A stretch of 64,000 nucleotides of DNA from Planomicrobium stackebrandtii (GTDB lineage: Bacteria; Bacillota; Bacilli; Bacillales_A; Planococcaceae): contig NZ_JAUSWB010000006.1 in the NCBI RefSeq assembly GCF_030814955.1, positions 1 to 64,000 on the forward strand, written 5' to 3'. Under the pieces are notes generated by a model. The model had not been told where the DNA came from, ran no database searches, and saw nothing but the letters and a program-made list of their open reading frames with translations. This document shows, in pieces, positions 45,763-53,175 of this stretch. The position numbers and the translations under genes were made by a program. Position 1 is the stretch's first letter. Every line of letters begins with the position of its first letter.

Positions 45763-46215
45763 TTACATTTTGCTGTACGTTAATTTCATGTCCACATGGG
45801 GTATGCCATCTTCATCGTAGCTGTCCGACACCGGCTCAAATCCGAAAGATTGATAAAATTCCTGGAGATAAACTTGTCCCTGCAATTGAATCGAAGGGGC
45901 ATTCCATTCTTTGAAGATGTACTCGATGCTTTTCTCAAGCAGTTCTTTTGCCAATCCCCGTCCTCTGGCATCTTTACGGACTATGACTCTTCCAATAGAA
46001 GGCAGCTCATATTTCACGTCAGCCGGCACTAAACGGGCATAGGCCAGTACCTCATCATTCTCACTGTAAACCAAATGAATCGACTGTTGATCTAAACCGT
46101 CAAGCTCTGGGTAAGGGCAGTTTTGTTCGACTACAAATACATCCACACGCAGCTTTAACACCTCATATAATTTTCTTGCTGCTAATTCGTCAAATTGGTA
46201 GGTATTCCAGTTCAT
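45763..46215 (-). CDS. GNAT acetyltransferase, ElaA-like
   Basis: A 150-residue single-domain GNAT close to E. coli ElaA: N-terminal YEVLKLRVDVFVVEQNCPYPELDGLD, acetyl-CoA loop VRKDARGRGLAKEL and C-terminal FYQSFGFEPVSDSYDEDGIPHVDM. The substrate is unknown. GGAGG precedes the ATG. It stands alone. Confidence 0.88.
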   Translation of the reverse strand: MNWNTYQFDELAARKLYEVLKLRVDVFVVEQNCPYPELDGLDQQSIHLVYSENDEVLAYARLVPADVKYELPSIGRVIVRKDARGRGLAKELLEKSIEYIFKEWNAPSIQLQGQVYLQEFYQSFGFEPVSDSYDEDGIPHVDMKLTYSKM

Positions 46216-46310
46216 ATCTTACATCCTCCTTTTGGTTCTATTATTCCACATTAGTGGCTATTCAGCGCTTTTTTTGATATGATTGCAGAAAGAATTTCAG
46301 AGGTGATTGC

Positions 46311-46802
46311 ATGATTAGAACCGTTACATCCGCAGATATCACATCTGTACAGGAGATTGCTAAGATTAGCTGGAATGATACATATGCCGGCATCATTCCC
46401 TCTACAATCCAACAAAGCTTTTTGGAAAAATCATATTCTATTCCGATGATGGAAATGCGTTTAAAAAGAACGATTATATTGCTTGCGGAACATGAAGGCC
46501 AGCCCGTTGGCTTCGCTAACTTCACGAAGGTGGATGAAGATGGCGATGCAGAGCTGATTGCCATTTACATGAAACCGGAATTTCAACGCTCCGGCTACGG
46601 CAGGCAATTGCTGAACAGCGGCTTGAGCTACCTGCTTAACGGCAACCAACTATTTGTCTACGTAGAAAGCGAAAATACAAAAGGCCGAAACTTCTATGAA
46701 GCCAACGGTTTTAAATTTTTGGAGGAATTCGAAGAATTATTCGAAGGCCACCCTTTGCAAACGGCTAAATACGTTTATCATTTGAAAGAAGCTGCCTTAT
46801 AG
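46311..46802 (+). CDS. GNAT acetyltransferase (PaiA-like)
   Basis: A 163-residue GNAT with motif A IYMKPEFQRSGYGRQLLNSGLSYL and motif B FVYVESENTKGRNFYEANGFKFLEE. The N-terminal WNDTYAGIIP resembles PaiA-type polyamine acetyltransferases, but the substrate is not certain. AGAGGTGA lies four bases before the ATG. It is divergent from the ElaA-like gene. Confidence 0.85.
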   Translation: MIRTVTSADITSVQEIAKISWNDTYAGIIPSTIQQSFLEKSYSIPMMEMRLKRTIILLAEHEGQPVGFANFTKVDEDGDAELIAIYMKPEFQRSGYGRQLLNSGLSYLLNGNQLFVYVESENTKGRNFYEANGFKFLEEFEELFEGHPLQTAKYVYHLKEAAL

Positions 46803-46817
46803 GCAGTTTCTTTTTTG
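46788..46817 (+). terminator. terminator of the GNAT gene
   Basis: GAAGCTGCC pairs with GGCAGTTTC around the stop codon, followed by T6. Confidence 0.75.
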
Positions 46818-46831
46818 AGAAAGAAACATTA

Positions 46832-46869
46832 AAAAAGACGTTCAGGCACTTCCAGCCTGAACGTCTTTT
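46832..46869 (-). terminator. terminator of the DUF4064 gene
   Basis: AAAAGACGTTCAGGC and its exact complement (15 bp) around a 7-base loop, with T-rich exits on both strands. Confidence 0.85.
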
Positions 46870-46890
46870 ATGCTTACTGACACTCCCTCC

Positions 46891-47496
46891 TTATAGTGGA
46901 CGGTAAGGCGTATCATCATCATTGCGGGTTGTTGTATCATCACGGCGTACTTCATCTTCGCGGCGTGTTGTTGTATCGTCACGGCGTACTGATTCTTCTT
47001 TGCGGCGAAGCTGATCTTCCTGATACTTAAAATCATCATCACGCGTGTTTTGATTATTTTGTGTACGCGGCTTGCGGACAAAACACATAATAGCAGCGAT
47101 ATAGAAAAGAATAGACGTTAAAGATAGTAGCCCCGCAAACAAACCAGCTAGGATAAACAGGACGCCTGCAGTCGATGCCTTTTTGTTTTTACGGAGATTG
47201 ATTAGGGCAATAATAGCCAAAATTGTACTTACTACCAATAGTGCAATCAGCACCCACCCTACTACGCTAAAGCTTGATGACATCATGTTAATGACCGTTT
47301 GTGCTTCTTCAGGAGTCGAAAACGCTGGATCTGACATGATTTCATCTTCGATAAACTGTTGGAATTCAGGTGTGCCCTGAACGTTCGCATAGCTTGCCAT
47401 TGCAAAGCCGATTAATGCGATTGCTAAAATATTAAAAATGATGCCGATAATGCCGAGCACTTTTTCTCCTGCTCTGTTCACTGTCTCTTGATTCAT
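46891..47496 (-). CDS. DUF4064-type membrane protein with repeated charged tail
   Basis: A 201-residue protein with four membrane helices (about 12-32, 75-100, 108-125, 128-138), an extracellular loop after helix 1, and a cytoplasmic C-terminal tail built of repeated RRDDTTTR units. At DNA level the tail is a tandem repeat of about 45 bases (46920-46990). Function is unknown. AGAGGTGG lies five bases before the ATG. Confidence 0.8.
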   Translation of the reverse strand: MNQETVNRAGEKVLGIIGIIFNILAIALIGFAMASYANVQGTPEFQQFIEDEIMSDPAFSTPEEAQTVINMMSSSFSVVGWVLIALLVVSTILAIIALINLRKNKKASTAGVLFILAGLFAGLLSLTSILFYIAAIMCFVRKPRTQNNQNTRDDDFKYQEDQLRRKEESVRRDDTTTRREDEVRRDDTTTRNDDDTPYRPL

Positions 47497-47601
47497 TCAA
47501 TCCACCTCTTCCTTTAGACTTACAATCTCTTATTGTATACGTATAAGTAAGAATTTGGTTACTTATATTACACTGTTCCCGTAATAAAATTAATAAAACC
47601 T

Positions 47602-47626
47602 GTTTAGAAACTTGAAAGTGGGGTAA
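47602..47626 (+). promoter_or_regulatory. sigma-B promoter of a small membrane peptide gene
   Basis: GTTTAG (47602-47607), 13-base spacer, GGGTAA (47621-47626). It lies 38 bases before the ATG of the 32-residue ORF. Confidence 0.75.
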
Positions 47627-47663
47627 ATTACTAATATCAAACATTTGAAAGGGGTTCTAAATA

Positions 47664-47762
47664 ATGGAAAAAAATATAATTTTTAACCAAGCTGATTTTT
47701 TTTACGGCATCGGAGGAGCTTCAGTTTTAACAGCAATCGTCTTCTTTATCACAAGCATCTAA
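47664..47762 (+). CDS. 32-residue membrane peptide
   Basis: ATG preceded by AAGGGG opens a 32-codon frame (MEKNIIFNQADFFYGIGGAS..., ending in a VLTAIVFFITSI helix). It is one hydrophobic helix after a short polar N terminus. It sits between a sigma-B-like promoter and an intrinsic terminator, so it forms a complete transcription unit. It is not recognised. An 8-codon frame (MINYILFH) with a perfect GGAGG site follows at 47777-47803. Confidence 0.6.
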   Translation: MEKNIIFNQADFFYGIGGASVLTAIVFFITSI

Positions 47763-47801
47763 AACGGAGGTACCGAATGATCAATTACATACTTTTTCAT
47801 T

Positions 47802-47841
47802 AGCAAAAGCAATCCACTCGACTGACAGCGGATTGCTTTTT
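47802..47841 (+). terminator. terminator of the small-peptide transcript
   Basis: AAAAGCAATCC pairs with GGATTGCTTTTT around a 12-base loop. Confidence 0.8.
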
Positions 47842-47900
47842 GTGTGTTCAATATTCGGTTTTTATACAGTCGGAAAAACTCCCCACTGCATAAAGCGTTT

Positions 47901-48182
47901 CTATATTTTGACGTCGTCGTATTCTTTATAGCGGTCAAATGCCGTTACGGCGTAAGAGCAGACCGGCTCCATTTTATAATCGTGTTCGCGTGCATAGTCT
48001 GCTGCACGGTCCAGAAGTTTTTTCGCCAACCCTTGGTTGCGCATCGATTCATCGACAAAGGTATGCTCAATGACCATAACATTCGCCAGCTCTGTCCAGG
48101 TGATTTCTGCTGTGACTTTGCCCTCTTCTTCCAGACGGTAAGCAAACTCGTCGCTGCCCAATTCAATTAATTTAAAATCCAT
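47901..48182 (-). CDS. small GNAT-like acetyltransferase (YjdJ type)
   Basis: A 93-residue minimal acetyltransferase of the COG2388/YjdJ type: EITWTELANVMVIEHTFVDESMRNQGLAKKLLDRAADYAREHDYKMEPVCSYAV includes the acyl-CoA loop and the PVCSYAV core, given here only as landmarks at residues 26-79. Substrates of this group are unknown. AGGAGAATAGAGG precedes the ATG. It lies 18 bases downstream of mhqO and is probably co-transcribed. Confidence 0.85.
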   Translation of the reverse strand: MDFKLIELGSDEFAYRLEEEGKVTAEITWTELANVMVIEHTFVDESMRNQGLAKKLLDRAADYAREHDYKMEPVCSYAVTAFDRYKEYDDVKI

Positions 48183-48200
48183 CCTCTATTCTCCTCCTAT

Positions 48201-49169
48201 TCACTTGTTGATGCTTAATGGCCGAAGAGATGCTTCGATTTGAGCGCGTTTCGGCTCAAGAAATGGCGGCAATGCCAGCTCTTCACCTAAAGCATCCATC
48301 GATTCGTCCGTTGCAAAGCCGGGCTCATCTGTCGACAATTCAAAGAGAATCCCATTGGGCTCACGGAAATAAATTGCCTTAAAGTAATAACGGTCGACCT
48401 CACCCGAAGTTACAAAACCATTCGACCGCAAATAATCGTTCCACTTGCTGTAATCTTCGTACGTCTTTACACGGAACGCAACATGGTGGACGCTCCCTCT
48501 TCCGGGACGTTCCGGCGGAAGGTCTGAACGTTCTTCTAAGTGTATTTCGCCAGCAGGTCCTCCTTTTCCTGTTGAAAAGACCAAAATATCTTTTTGCCCC
48601 TCTACAGTAGACGGATAGTCCCCAACTTGCTCAAAGCCCATAATGTCTGTCAAAACGGATGCTGTTTTGTCGCTTTTGCGGACTGTCAAACGGACAGGCC
48701 CCAAACCAACAATCGCAAATTCTTCCGGAATCCCTGCTTTGGTCCAAGGTACTCCATATTCAATGCCGGTGCCATCATCGACAACCAGCATTAATCTCGA
48801 GCCCTCGAAATCCTGAAATGTTAAAGTCGAACGGTTAAAACGCTGCTCAATGCTGCCATGCGGGACGTGCAATTCAGCAAAGCGCGCAATCCAGTAATCC
48901 AGCGCTTTTTCGCTTTTCACGCGGAATGCCGTGTTGCTGATGCTTGAAACACCGGGATGCGTGCGCCCCGCCATCGGTATATCGAAGTATGTCATGTCAG
49001 TACCCGGCGTTCCGACAGCATCAGCATAAAACAAATGGTAAGAAGATGGATTGTCCTGATTTACGCTTTTTTTGACTAGGCGCATTCCCAGTATCCGTGT
49101 AAAAAAATCATGATTGGCATCGGCATTGGCGGTCAAAGCTGAGACGTGGTGAATTCCTTCTAATTTCAT
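48201..49169 (-). CDS. mhqO: ring-cleaving dioxygenase MhqO-like (VOC family)
   Basis: A 322-residue vicinal-oxygen-chelate protein with two VOC modules. The first begins LEGIHHVSALTANADAN; the second has VHHVAFRV near residue 230 and FELSTDEPGFATDE near the end, giving the His/Glu metal ligands. It closely resembles B. subtilis MhqO, which handles hydroquinones. The start at 49169 has GGAGG; the frame extends to 49271 but runs through the operator. An MhqR-type palindrome lies 18 bases upstream. Confidence 0.88.
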   Translation of the reverse strand: MKLEGIHHVSALTANADANHDFFTRILGMRLVKKSVNQDNPSSYHLFYADAVGTPGTDMTYFDIPMAGRTHPGVSSISNTAFRVKSEKALDYWIARFAELHVPHGSIEQRFNRSTLTFQDFEGSRLMLVVDDGTGIEYGVPWTKAGIPEEFAIVGLGPVRLTVRKSDKTASVLTDIMGFEQVGDYPSTVEGQKDILVFSTGKGGPAGEIHLEERSDLPPERPGRGSVHHVAFRVKTYEDYSKWNDYLRSNGFVTSGEVDRYYFKAIYFREPNGILFELSTDEPGFATDESMDALGEELALPPFLEPKRAQIEASLRPLSINK

Positions 49170-49186
49170 CGTTGTTTCCTCCTGTT

Positions 49187-49204
49187 TATCTTGAATTCGA
49201 GATA
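49187..49204. promoter_or_regulatory. MhqR-type operator
   Basis: TATCTTGAATTCGAGATA is an 18-base palindrome with one mismatch and matches the published B. subtilis MhqR box (tATCTcgaAtTCgAGATa). It sits directly in front of the mhqO ribosome binding site. No mhqR gene is in the window. Confidence 0.75.
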
Positions 49205-49261
49205 TTAATTCCATATTATCACTGTCTTTTCGTGTGCGCAAGCCATTAAACTCCAATAAAA

Positions 49262-49298
49262 AAACAAGCAAACCCTAAATTTCCGGGTTTGCTTGTTC
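49262..49298 (-). terminator. terminator of ypuA
   Basis: AACAAGCAAACCC and its exact complement around a 9-base loop, with T7 beyond on the minus strand. Confidence 0.85.
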
Positions 49299-49301
49299 TC
49301 A

Positions 49302-50189
49302 TTAATTCATCCAGCCGCGTACTGTATCAGCTATATTTCTAAAGAAATTTTTAACGCTTTCCCAAAATCCTTCGTCATTGACGATGGTGCTGATATTGTC
49401 TTCAATAGTCTTGCTCAAATCTTCCAATTGCGTGGACCATTGTGAAAAATCGATATCAAGTTGACGAATGCGGTCCATCAGATCCACTAATAATTGGCGG
49501 TCTTCCGGGCTTAATTCAATTTGAAGATTGCTCAATTGCTCTTCAACTATTTGTTCTACTTCTTCACGAGTTGTCGGATTTTGCTCAGCAATCTGCTTTT
49601 TGATTTCTGTTAACAGTTCGCTGACTTTAGCGTCTTCCACGCCGCCGTCTGCCAGTTCAGTTGCCACGGTCAATTCGTCATTTGCAACGTCTGTCCGCTC
49701 TGGGTCCAGCTCTTCACCATTCACTTCATAAGCTTTGTAGATTCCTACGAGCGCTGAATGGCCAGTTACCGCTTTAGGTGCAGCCACTTCCACAGTAGCG
49801 TTTTCGATACCTGCAGTCAGCATGGCATTGCCGTACATTTCAGAGGTAACTTGTGTAATGTTGTCAGGAGTGACGATTTCAATGACCAGGCCTGCGCCTT
49901 CATCTTTGCGGGTAATTTTCGCGGATGAGTACATATTGGCACGGGAATCCCCGTCTTCAATATAGTTGATCAGATCCTCGCCCGTCACTTCAATTTCTTC
50001 CACGTCGGCTTCTCCTGCAACATCCAGGCTTTCAGCTACAGAAGTTTTTTCTTCGGCCGATAAATCGCCTCCATAAACAACGATTGGCAGACCGAACTTT
50101 TCATTGATGCCGACATTTGCCGAGCTGTACGATGGCAGCATGACAGACAGCGTAAACAGTAATGCTATAACAGTGAGTAATTTTTTCAT
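49302..50189 (-). CDS. DUF1002 secreted protein (YpuA-like)
   Basis: A 295-residue exported protein with a clear signal peptide (MKKLLTVIALLFTLSVMLPSYSSA) and a DUF1002 domain, matching B. subtilis YpuA in length and layout. The C-terminal third is helical with coiled-coil character (TREEVEQIVEEQLSNLQIEL; MDRIRQLDIDFSQW). Function is unknown. GAAGGGG precedes the ATG. It is a single-gene unit. Confidence 0.85.
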   Translation of the reverse strand: MKKLLTVIALLFTLSVMLPSYSSANVGINEKFGLPIVVYGGDLSAEEKTSVAESLDVAGEADVEEIEVTGEDLINYIEDGDSRANMYSSAKITRKDEGAGLVIEIVTPDNITQVTSEMYGNAMLTAGIENATVEVAAPKAVTGHSALVGIYKAYEVNGEELDPERTDVANDELTVATELADGGVEDAKVSELLTEIKKQIAEQNPTTREEVEQIVEEQLSNLQIELSPEDRQLLVDLMDRIRQLDIDFSQWSTQLEDLSKTIEDNISTIVNDEGFWESVKNFFRNIADTVRGWMN

Positions 50190-50243
50190 TTTTTAATTGC
50201 CCCTTCCTTCAAATTAATACGAAATTAATTTGAAAAGGTTCCT

Positions 50244-51104
50244 TTACTTCGTAGACTTGGTCCATCCTTCTTCCTGGATGATCTGGCGGTTCTTATATAA
50301 TTTGCCGAGTGCACGCTTGAAAGCCGCTTTGCTCATGCCGAAAATTTCCAATATCTCATCCGGAGAAGATTTATCAGTGAACGGCATTTTGCCGCCCGAC
50401 TCTTCGAGATAACGCATGATTTCATCCGCGTCGTCTGACAATCGTTCCTGTTTTCTTGGAAGCAAAGAACCATTTAACGTGCCATCGTCTTTGACATCGA
50501 TGATGCGGACCGTTTTTTCTTCACCGAGACGCGGCTCTTCTTCCCGCTCTGTTTCGTGTACGAAAATTCTATACATTTCAGGTACTGACAGCATGAAGGT
50601 ACCAACCGGCAGCAAGCGGTAAGCTCGTGCCTGCAGGTTTTGGTTAAAGGCTGTTTCCGGTGCCGGCTGCATCAATTCCAAAACTTTCTCCTCTGTTGCC
50701 AGGCGTCCGTACAAATCGCCATGGCGATCGGTACGGAGCGTCATGAAAATATGGTCGCCTTGCTGCGGCCATAATTCCATGATTTGCGGAAGATCCGCCG
50801 GCAGCAAATAAACTTCACGCGTCGTGCCAATATCTACTACGGCGCCTTCACGTTGAGACACTTTCAAAACTTTTGCCCAGCCATATTCACTCGGCAGGAT
50901 GTGAGGAATCATCGGTGTTGCCGAAACGCCGCCTTGGCGGTTACGGTACAGGAAGACTTCAATCTCTTCCCCAATCTCCTGCCCTTCTTCTATTTCTGAC
51001 GCGTTCATCATTACCTCATCGCCTGAACCGTCTGATAGGATCCATTGTGATGTCGAACGGTCTTTTACTTGTAATGTCGCTTTTAATCCTGGGTGTAAAG
51101 CCAT
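50244..51104 (-). CDS. cvfB: CvfB/YitL family S1 RNA-binding protein
   Basis: A 286-residue protein with tandem S1-like domains (first about 1-65, second about 70-135 with GWAKVLKVSQREGAVVDIG, third about 140-225) and a C-terminal winged helix (MSKAAFKRALGKLYKNRQI). This is the architecture of CvfB of S. aureus and YitL of B. subtilis, RNA-binding proteins that affect virulence or stress gene expression. AGGAGGAG precedes the ATG. Confidence 0.9.
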   Translation of the reverse strand: MALHPGLKATLQVKDRSTSQWILSDGSGDEVMMNASEIEEGQEIGEEIEVFLYRNRQGGVSATPMIPHILPSEYGWAKVLKVSQREGAVVDIGTTREVYLLPADLPQIMELWPQQGDHIFMTLRTDRHGDLYGRLATEEKVLELMQPAPETAFNQNLQARAYRLLPVGTFMLSVPEMYRIFVHETEREEEPRLGEEKTVRIIDVKDDGTLNGSLLPRKQERLSDDADEIMRYLEESGGKMPFTDKSSPDEILEIFGMSKAAFKRALGKLYKNRQIIQEEGWTKSTK

Positions 51105-51125
51105 AATATGCTCCTCCTATTTTTG

Positions 51126-51548
51126 TTAACTGTCTTTTCCTTCTTTTTTCAGCTGTTCTAGCTTGCCTCTGAACTCCGGGCTTTCTTCCAGCAATTGGAC
51201 CAAATCGGCAATCCGATCGATTGAATTCCAGCTCAAATGGTGCTCGATTCCTTCAACGTCCACGTAGATCCGCTCTTCTTCCACACCGATCAACCGAAGA
51301 AATTGCTCAAGCAAGCCGTGCCGCTGCAACAACCTTTTGCCCAGCTTTTGGCCTTTTGGCGTCAGCACAAGGCCTCTGTAGCGTTCGTAGATCAAGTATC
51401 CGTCTTTGTCCAGCTTCTGGACCATCTTGGTGACAGAAGAAGGCAGCACCGATAAGGCTTCCGCGATATCCGATACACGCGCATAGCCTTTTTGCTCAAT
51501 TAATGAGTATATGATTTCAATATGGTCTTCCATACTTGGAGTAGGCAA
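51126..51548 (-). CDS. mntR: manganese-responsive repressor MntR (DtxR family)
   Basis: A 140-residue MntR with winged helix ([25 protein letters not shown]) and a dimerisation/metal domain. Metal ligands Asp8 and Glu11 (SMEDHIE), His in QRHGLLEQ, and the [11 protein letters not shown] cluster are present, as in B. subtilis MntR. I chose the TTG at 51548, which has GGGAGG and restores the M-PTPSME N terminus of the family; the GTG at 51566 overlaps that site. With Mn2+ it represses manganese uptake genes, none of which lie in this window. Confidence 0.92.
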   Translation of the reverse strand: MPTPSMEDHIEIIYSLIEQKGYARVSDIAEALSVLPSSVTKMVQKLDKDGYLIYERYRGLVLTPKGQKLGKRLLQRHGLLEQFLRLIGVEEERIYVDVEGIEHHLSWNSIDRIADLVQLLEESPEFRGKLEQLKKEGKDS

Positions 51549-51649
51549 AAGTCTTTCCTCCCTCACGTAGCTATGTTCAGTTTACTATACCGCCATCATT
51601 GAAACAACTGGGCTTGGGCCCTCTCATAACAGTCCGTTTTTTCAGAAAG

Positions 51650-51675
51650 GTTTAAGGTGAGCGGGGCTAGGGTAT
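51650..51675 (+). promoter_or_regulatory. perfect sigma-B promoter
   Basis: GTTTAA (51650-51655), 14-base spacer, GGGTAT (51670-51675): identical to the Bacillus sigma-B consensus at all 12 positions. It is 48 bases before the ATG of the small membrane protein gene. Confidence 0.9.
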
Positions 51676-51723
51676 ATCTTACTATATACAAATTACTTAT
51701 TAGTGAAAGGGCAGGTGAAAAAC

Positions 51724-51879
51724 ATGGGACGCATTCTTTGGATTATTTTAGCGGTTATTATCGTAGTATGGCTAGTCGGATTCTTATTGGACGTAGCAGG
51801 CGGACTAATACACATTCTTTTAATCATTGCAGCAATCGTTTTAGTTATCAATTTGGTTACTGGACGTAAAGGCGTATAG
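51724..51879 (+). CDS. lmo0937-family small membrane protein
   Basis: A 51-residue hydrophobic protein (begins MGRILWIILAVIIVVWLVGF) with two membrane helices and a short basic tail. It matches the lmo0937/DUF5670 type of small membrane proteins, which are sigma-B-dependent in Listeria. GGCAGGTG precedes the ATG, and a perfect sigma-B promoter lies upstream. Function is unknown. Confidence 0.88.
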   Translation: MGRILWIILAVIIVVWLVGFLLDVAGGLIHILLIIAAIVLVINLVTGRKGV

Positions 51880-51903
51880 CCATAGCAACGATTAAACATA
51901 AAG

Positions 51904-51951
51904 GGTTGTCTCGAAAGCCATGATAAATGGCTTTTGGGGCGACTCTTTTTT
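51904..51951 (+). terminator. terminator of the small membrane protein gene
   Basis: Two-part stem GTCTCGAAAGCCAT / ATGGCTTTTGGGGCGAC followed by T6. Confidence 0.8.
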
Positions 51952-51982
51952 GTTTGCTGTTAAATTTATTAATCCAATATAA

Positions 51983-52020
51983 AAAGCAGGAGAGAAATCA
52001 ATGATTTTCTCTCCTGCTTT
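51983..52020 (-). terminator. terminator of the double-GNAT gene
   Basis: AAAGCAGGAGAGAAA and its exact complement around an 8-base loop; T-rich on the minus strand. Confidence 0.83.
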
Positions 52021-52035
52021 ACCGAGTGAACGGTT

Positions 52036-53157
52036 TTATTGTCTAACTTTCGCATAAACACAAGTATCCCGAAGCTTGTTTCCTACCCGGGAAACCGCAT
52101 CGTTGCGTAAAATTCCTTCCAGCTCAAAATGCAGGCGGTTGGCTACGGCGCGGCTTCGGACATTGTCCGGGTCGCAGCGGATTTCGACGCGGTTGGCTCC
52201 TAGCTCCTCAAAAGCAAAGCGCGTGATGCGCTCCACAGCTTCTGTAACAAACCCCTTGCCTTCAAAACGGCTGTCGACCCAATAGCCAATCTCGAATTTA
52301 CGCACTTCCCAGTCAATGCGGTGAAGTCCTGTAGAACCAATAAACTGGCCGGTTTCTTTCAAGAAGAAATGGAGGCGCAGATCTTTGCGCAGTTTGAAAT
52401 TGGCCTCTGCCTCGATTAAGGTTACTTCGGTTTCCGACAGGTCAGGCTTTTGCTGCGCAAATGGCAGCCACGGGCGGAACGCTTCCAGTGAATGCATGAC
52501 TGCCTCGTAGCTCGCTTGCGCATCTTCTCTTCTCGGTGCACGGATCAATAGGCGCTCCGACTCGAATTGTTCCGGAAAATCAAGCAATACCGGATTGAAC
52601 GGCGGCTCTTTTGATTCTATTATGGCATCGTCCCACAGCACCGGCGTTGTGATGCCTGCCTGCCAGTCTTCACGTGTCATGCCGTATGTCACGGCATCGT
52701 AATAGCGGTTTTCTCTTGGAGAAAACCAGGCTTGGCGAAGATGCGCCTCTTTGACAAAACCGGTCCGTTCAAAAGCTTTGCGCATCGCAAAATTATCGTG
52801 CCGCGTGTTGCCTTCCAGACGAATTTTCTTCTCTGGCATTGAAAAGACGAAATCAGCGACCAATTTCAACGCTTTCGGCCCATAGCCTTTGCTGCGGTAT
52901 GGATCCGCTATCCGCAAATCAAAAAGCGGAATATCGTCCTGCAAATCAAAAATCTTTACCAAGCCAATCTGCTGGTTTTCTTCATTTTCAATCCAGAACG
53001 TCGTCACCTGATCCGACTTATAGCCGCCTTCTTCAATCGTTTTTTCGATCAAAGCCCGAACTGGATGTTCATGCCCGTGAAAAGGCCATGAATTTGTCGT
53101 CATAAAATGAATCAGCTGTTCCTGCTCTTCCATTGTCCATTCTGTTAACTTCAACAC
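52036..53157 (-). CDS. tandem two-domain GNAT acetyltransferase
   Basis: A 373-residue fusion of two GNAT domains. The first (about 1-175) has DLRIADPYRSKGYGPKALKLVADF and NFAMRKAFERTGFVKEAHLR. The second (about 200-370) is RimJ/RimL-like: ESERLLIRAPRREDA, IGYWVDSRFEGKGFVTEAVERI, NVRSRAVANRLHFELEG. Each has its own acetyl-CoA loop, so both could be active. The GTG start at 53157 has only a weak G-rich site. It is convergent-free and 18 bases downstream of the cadA stop, so it may be read with the cad operon. Confidence 0.85.
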   Translation of the reverse strand: MLKLTEWTMEEQEQLIHFMTTNSWPFHGHEHPVRALIEKTIEEGGYKSDQVTTFWIENEENQQIGLVKIFDLQDDIPLFDLRIADPYRSKGYGPKALKLVADFVFSMPEKKIRLEGNTRHDNFAMRKAFERTGFVKEAHLRQAWFSPRENRYYDAVTYGMTREDWQAGITTPVLWDDAIIESKEPPFNPVLLDFPEQFESERLLIRAPRREDAQASYEAVMHSLEAFRPWLPFAQQKPDLSETEVTLIEAEANFKLRKDLRLHFFLKETGQFIGSTGLHRIDWEVRKFEIGYWVDSRFEGKGFVTEAVERITRFAFEELGANRVEIRCDPDNVRSRAVANRLHFELEGILRNDAVSRVGNKLRDTCVYAKVRQ

Positions 53158-53175
53158 AAAACCCCCAAACGTACC

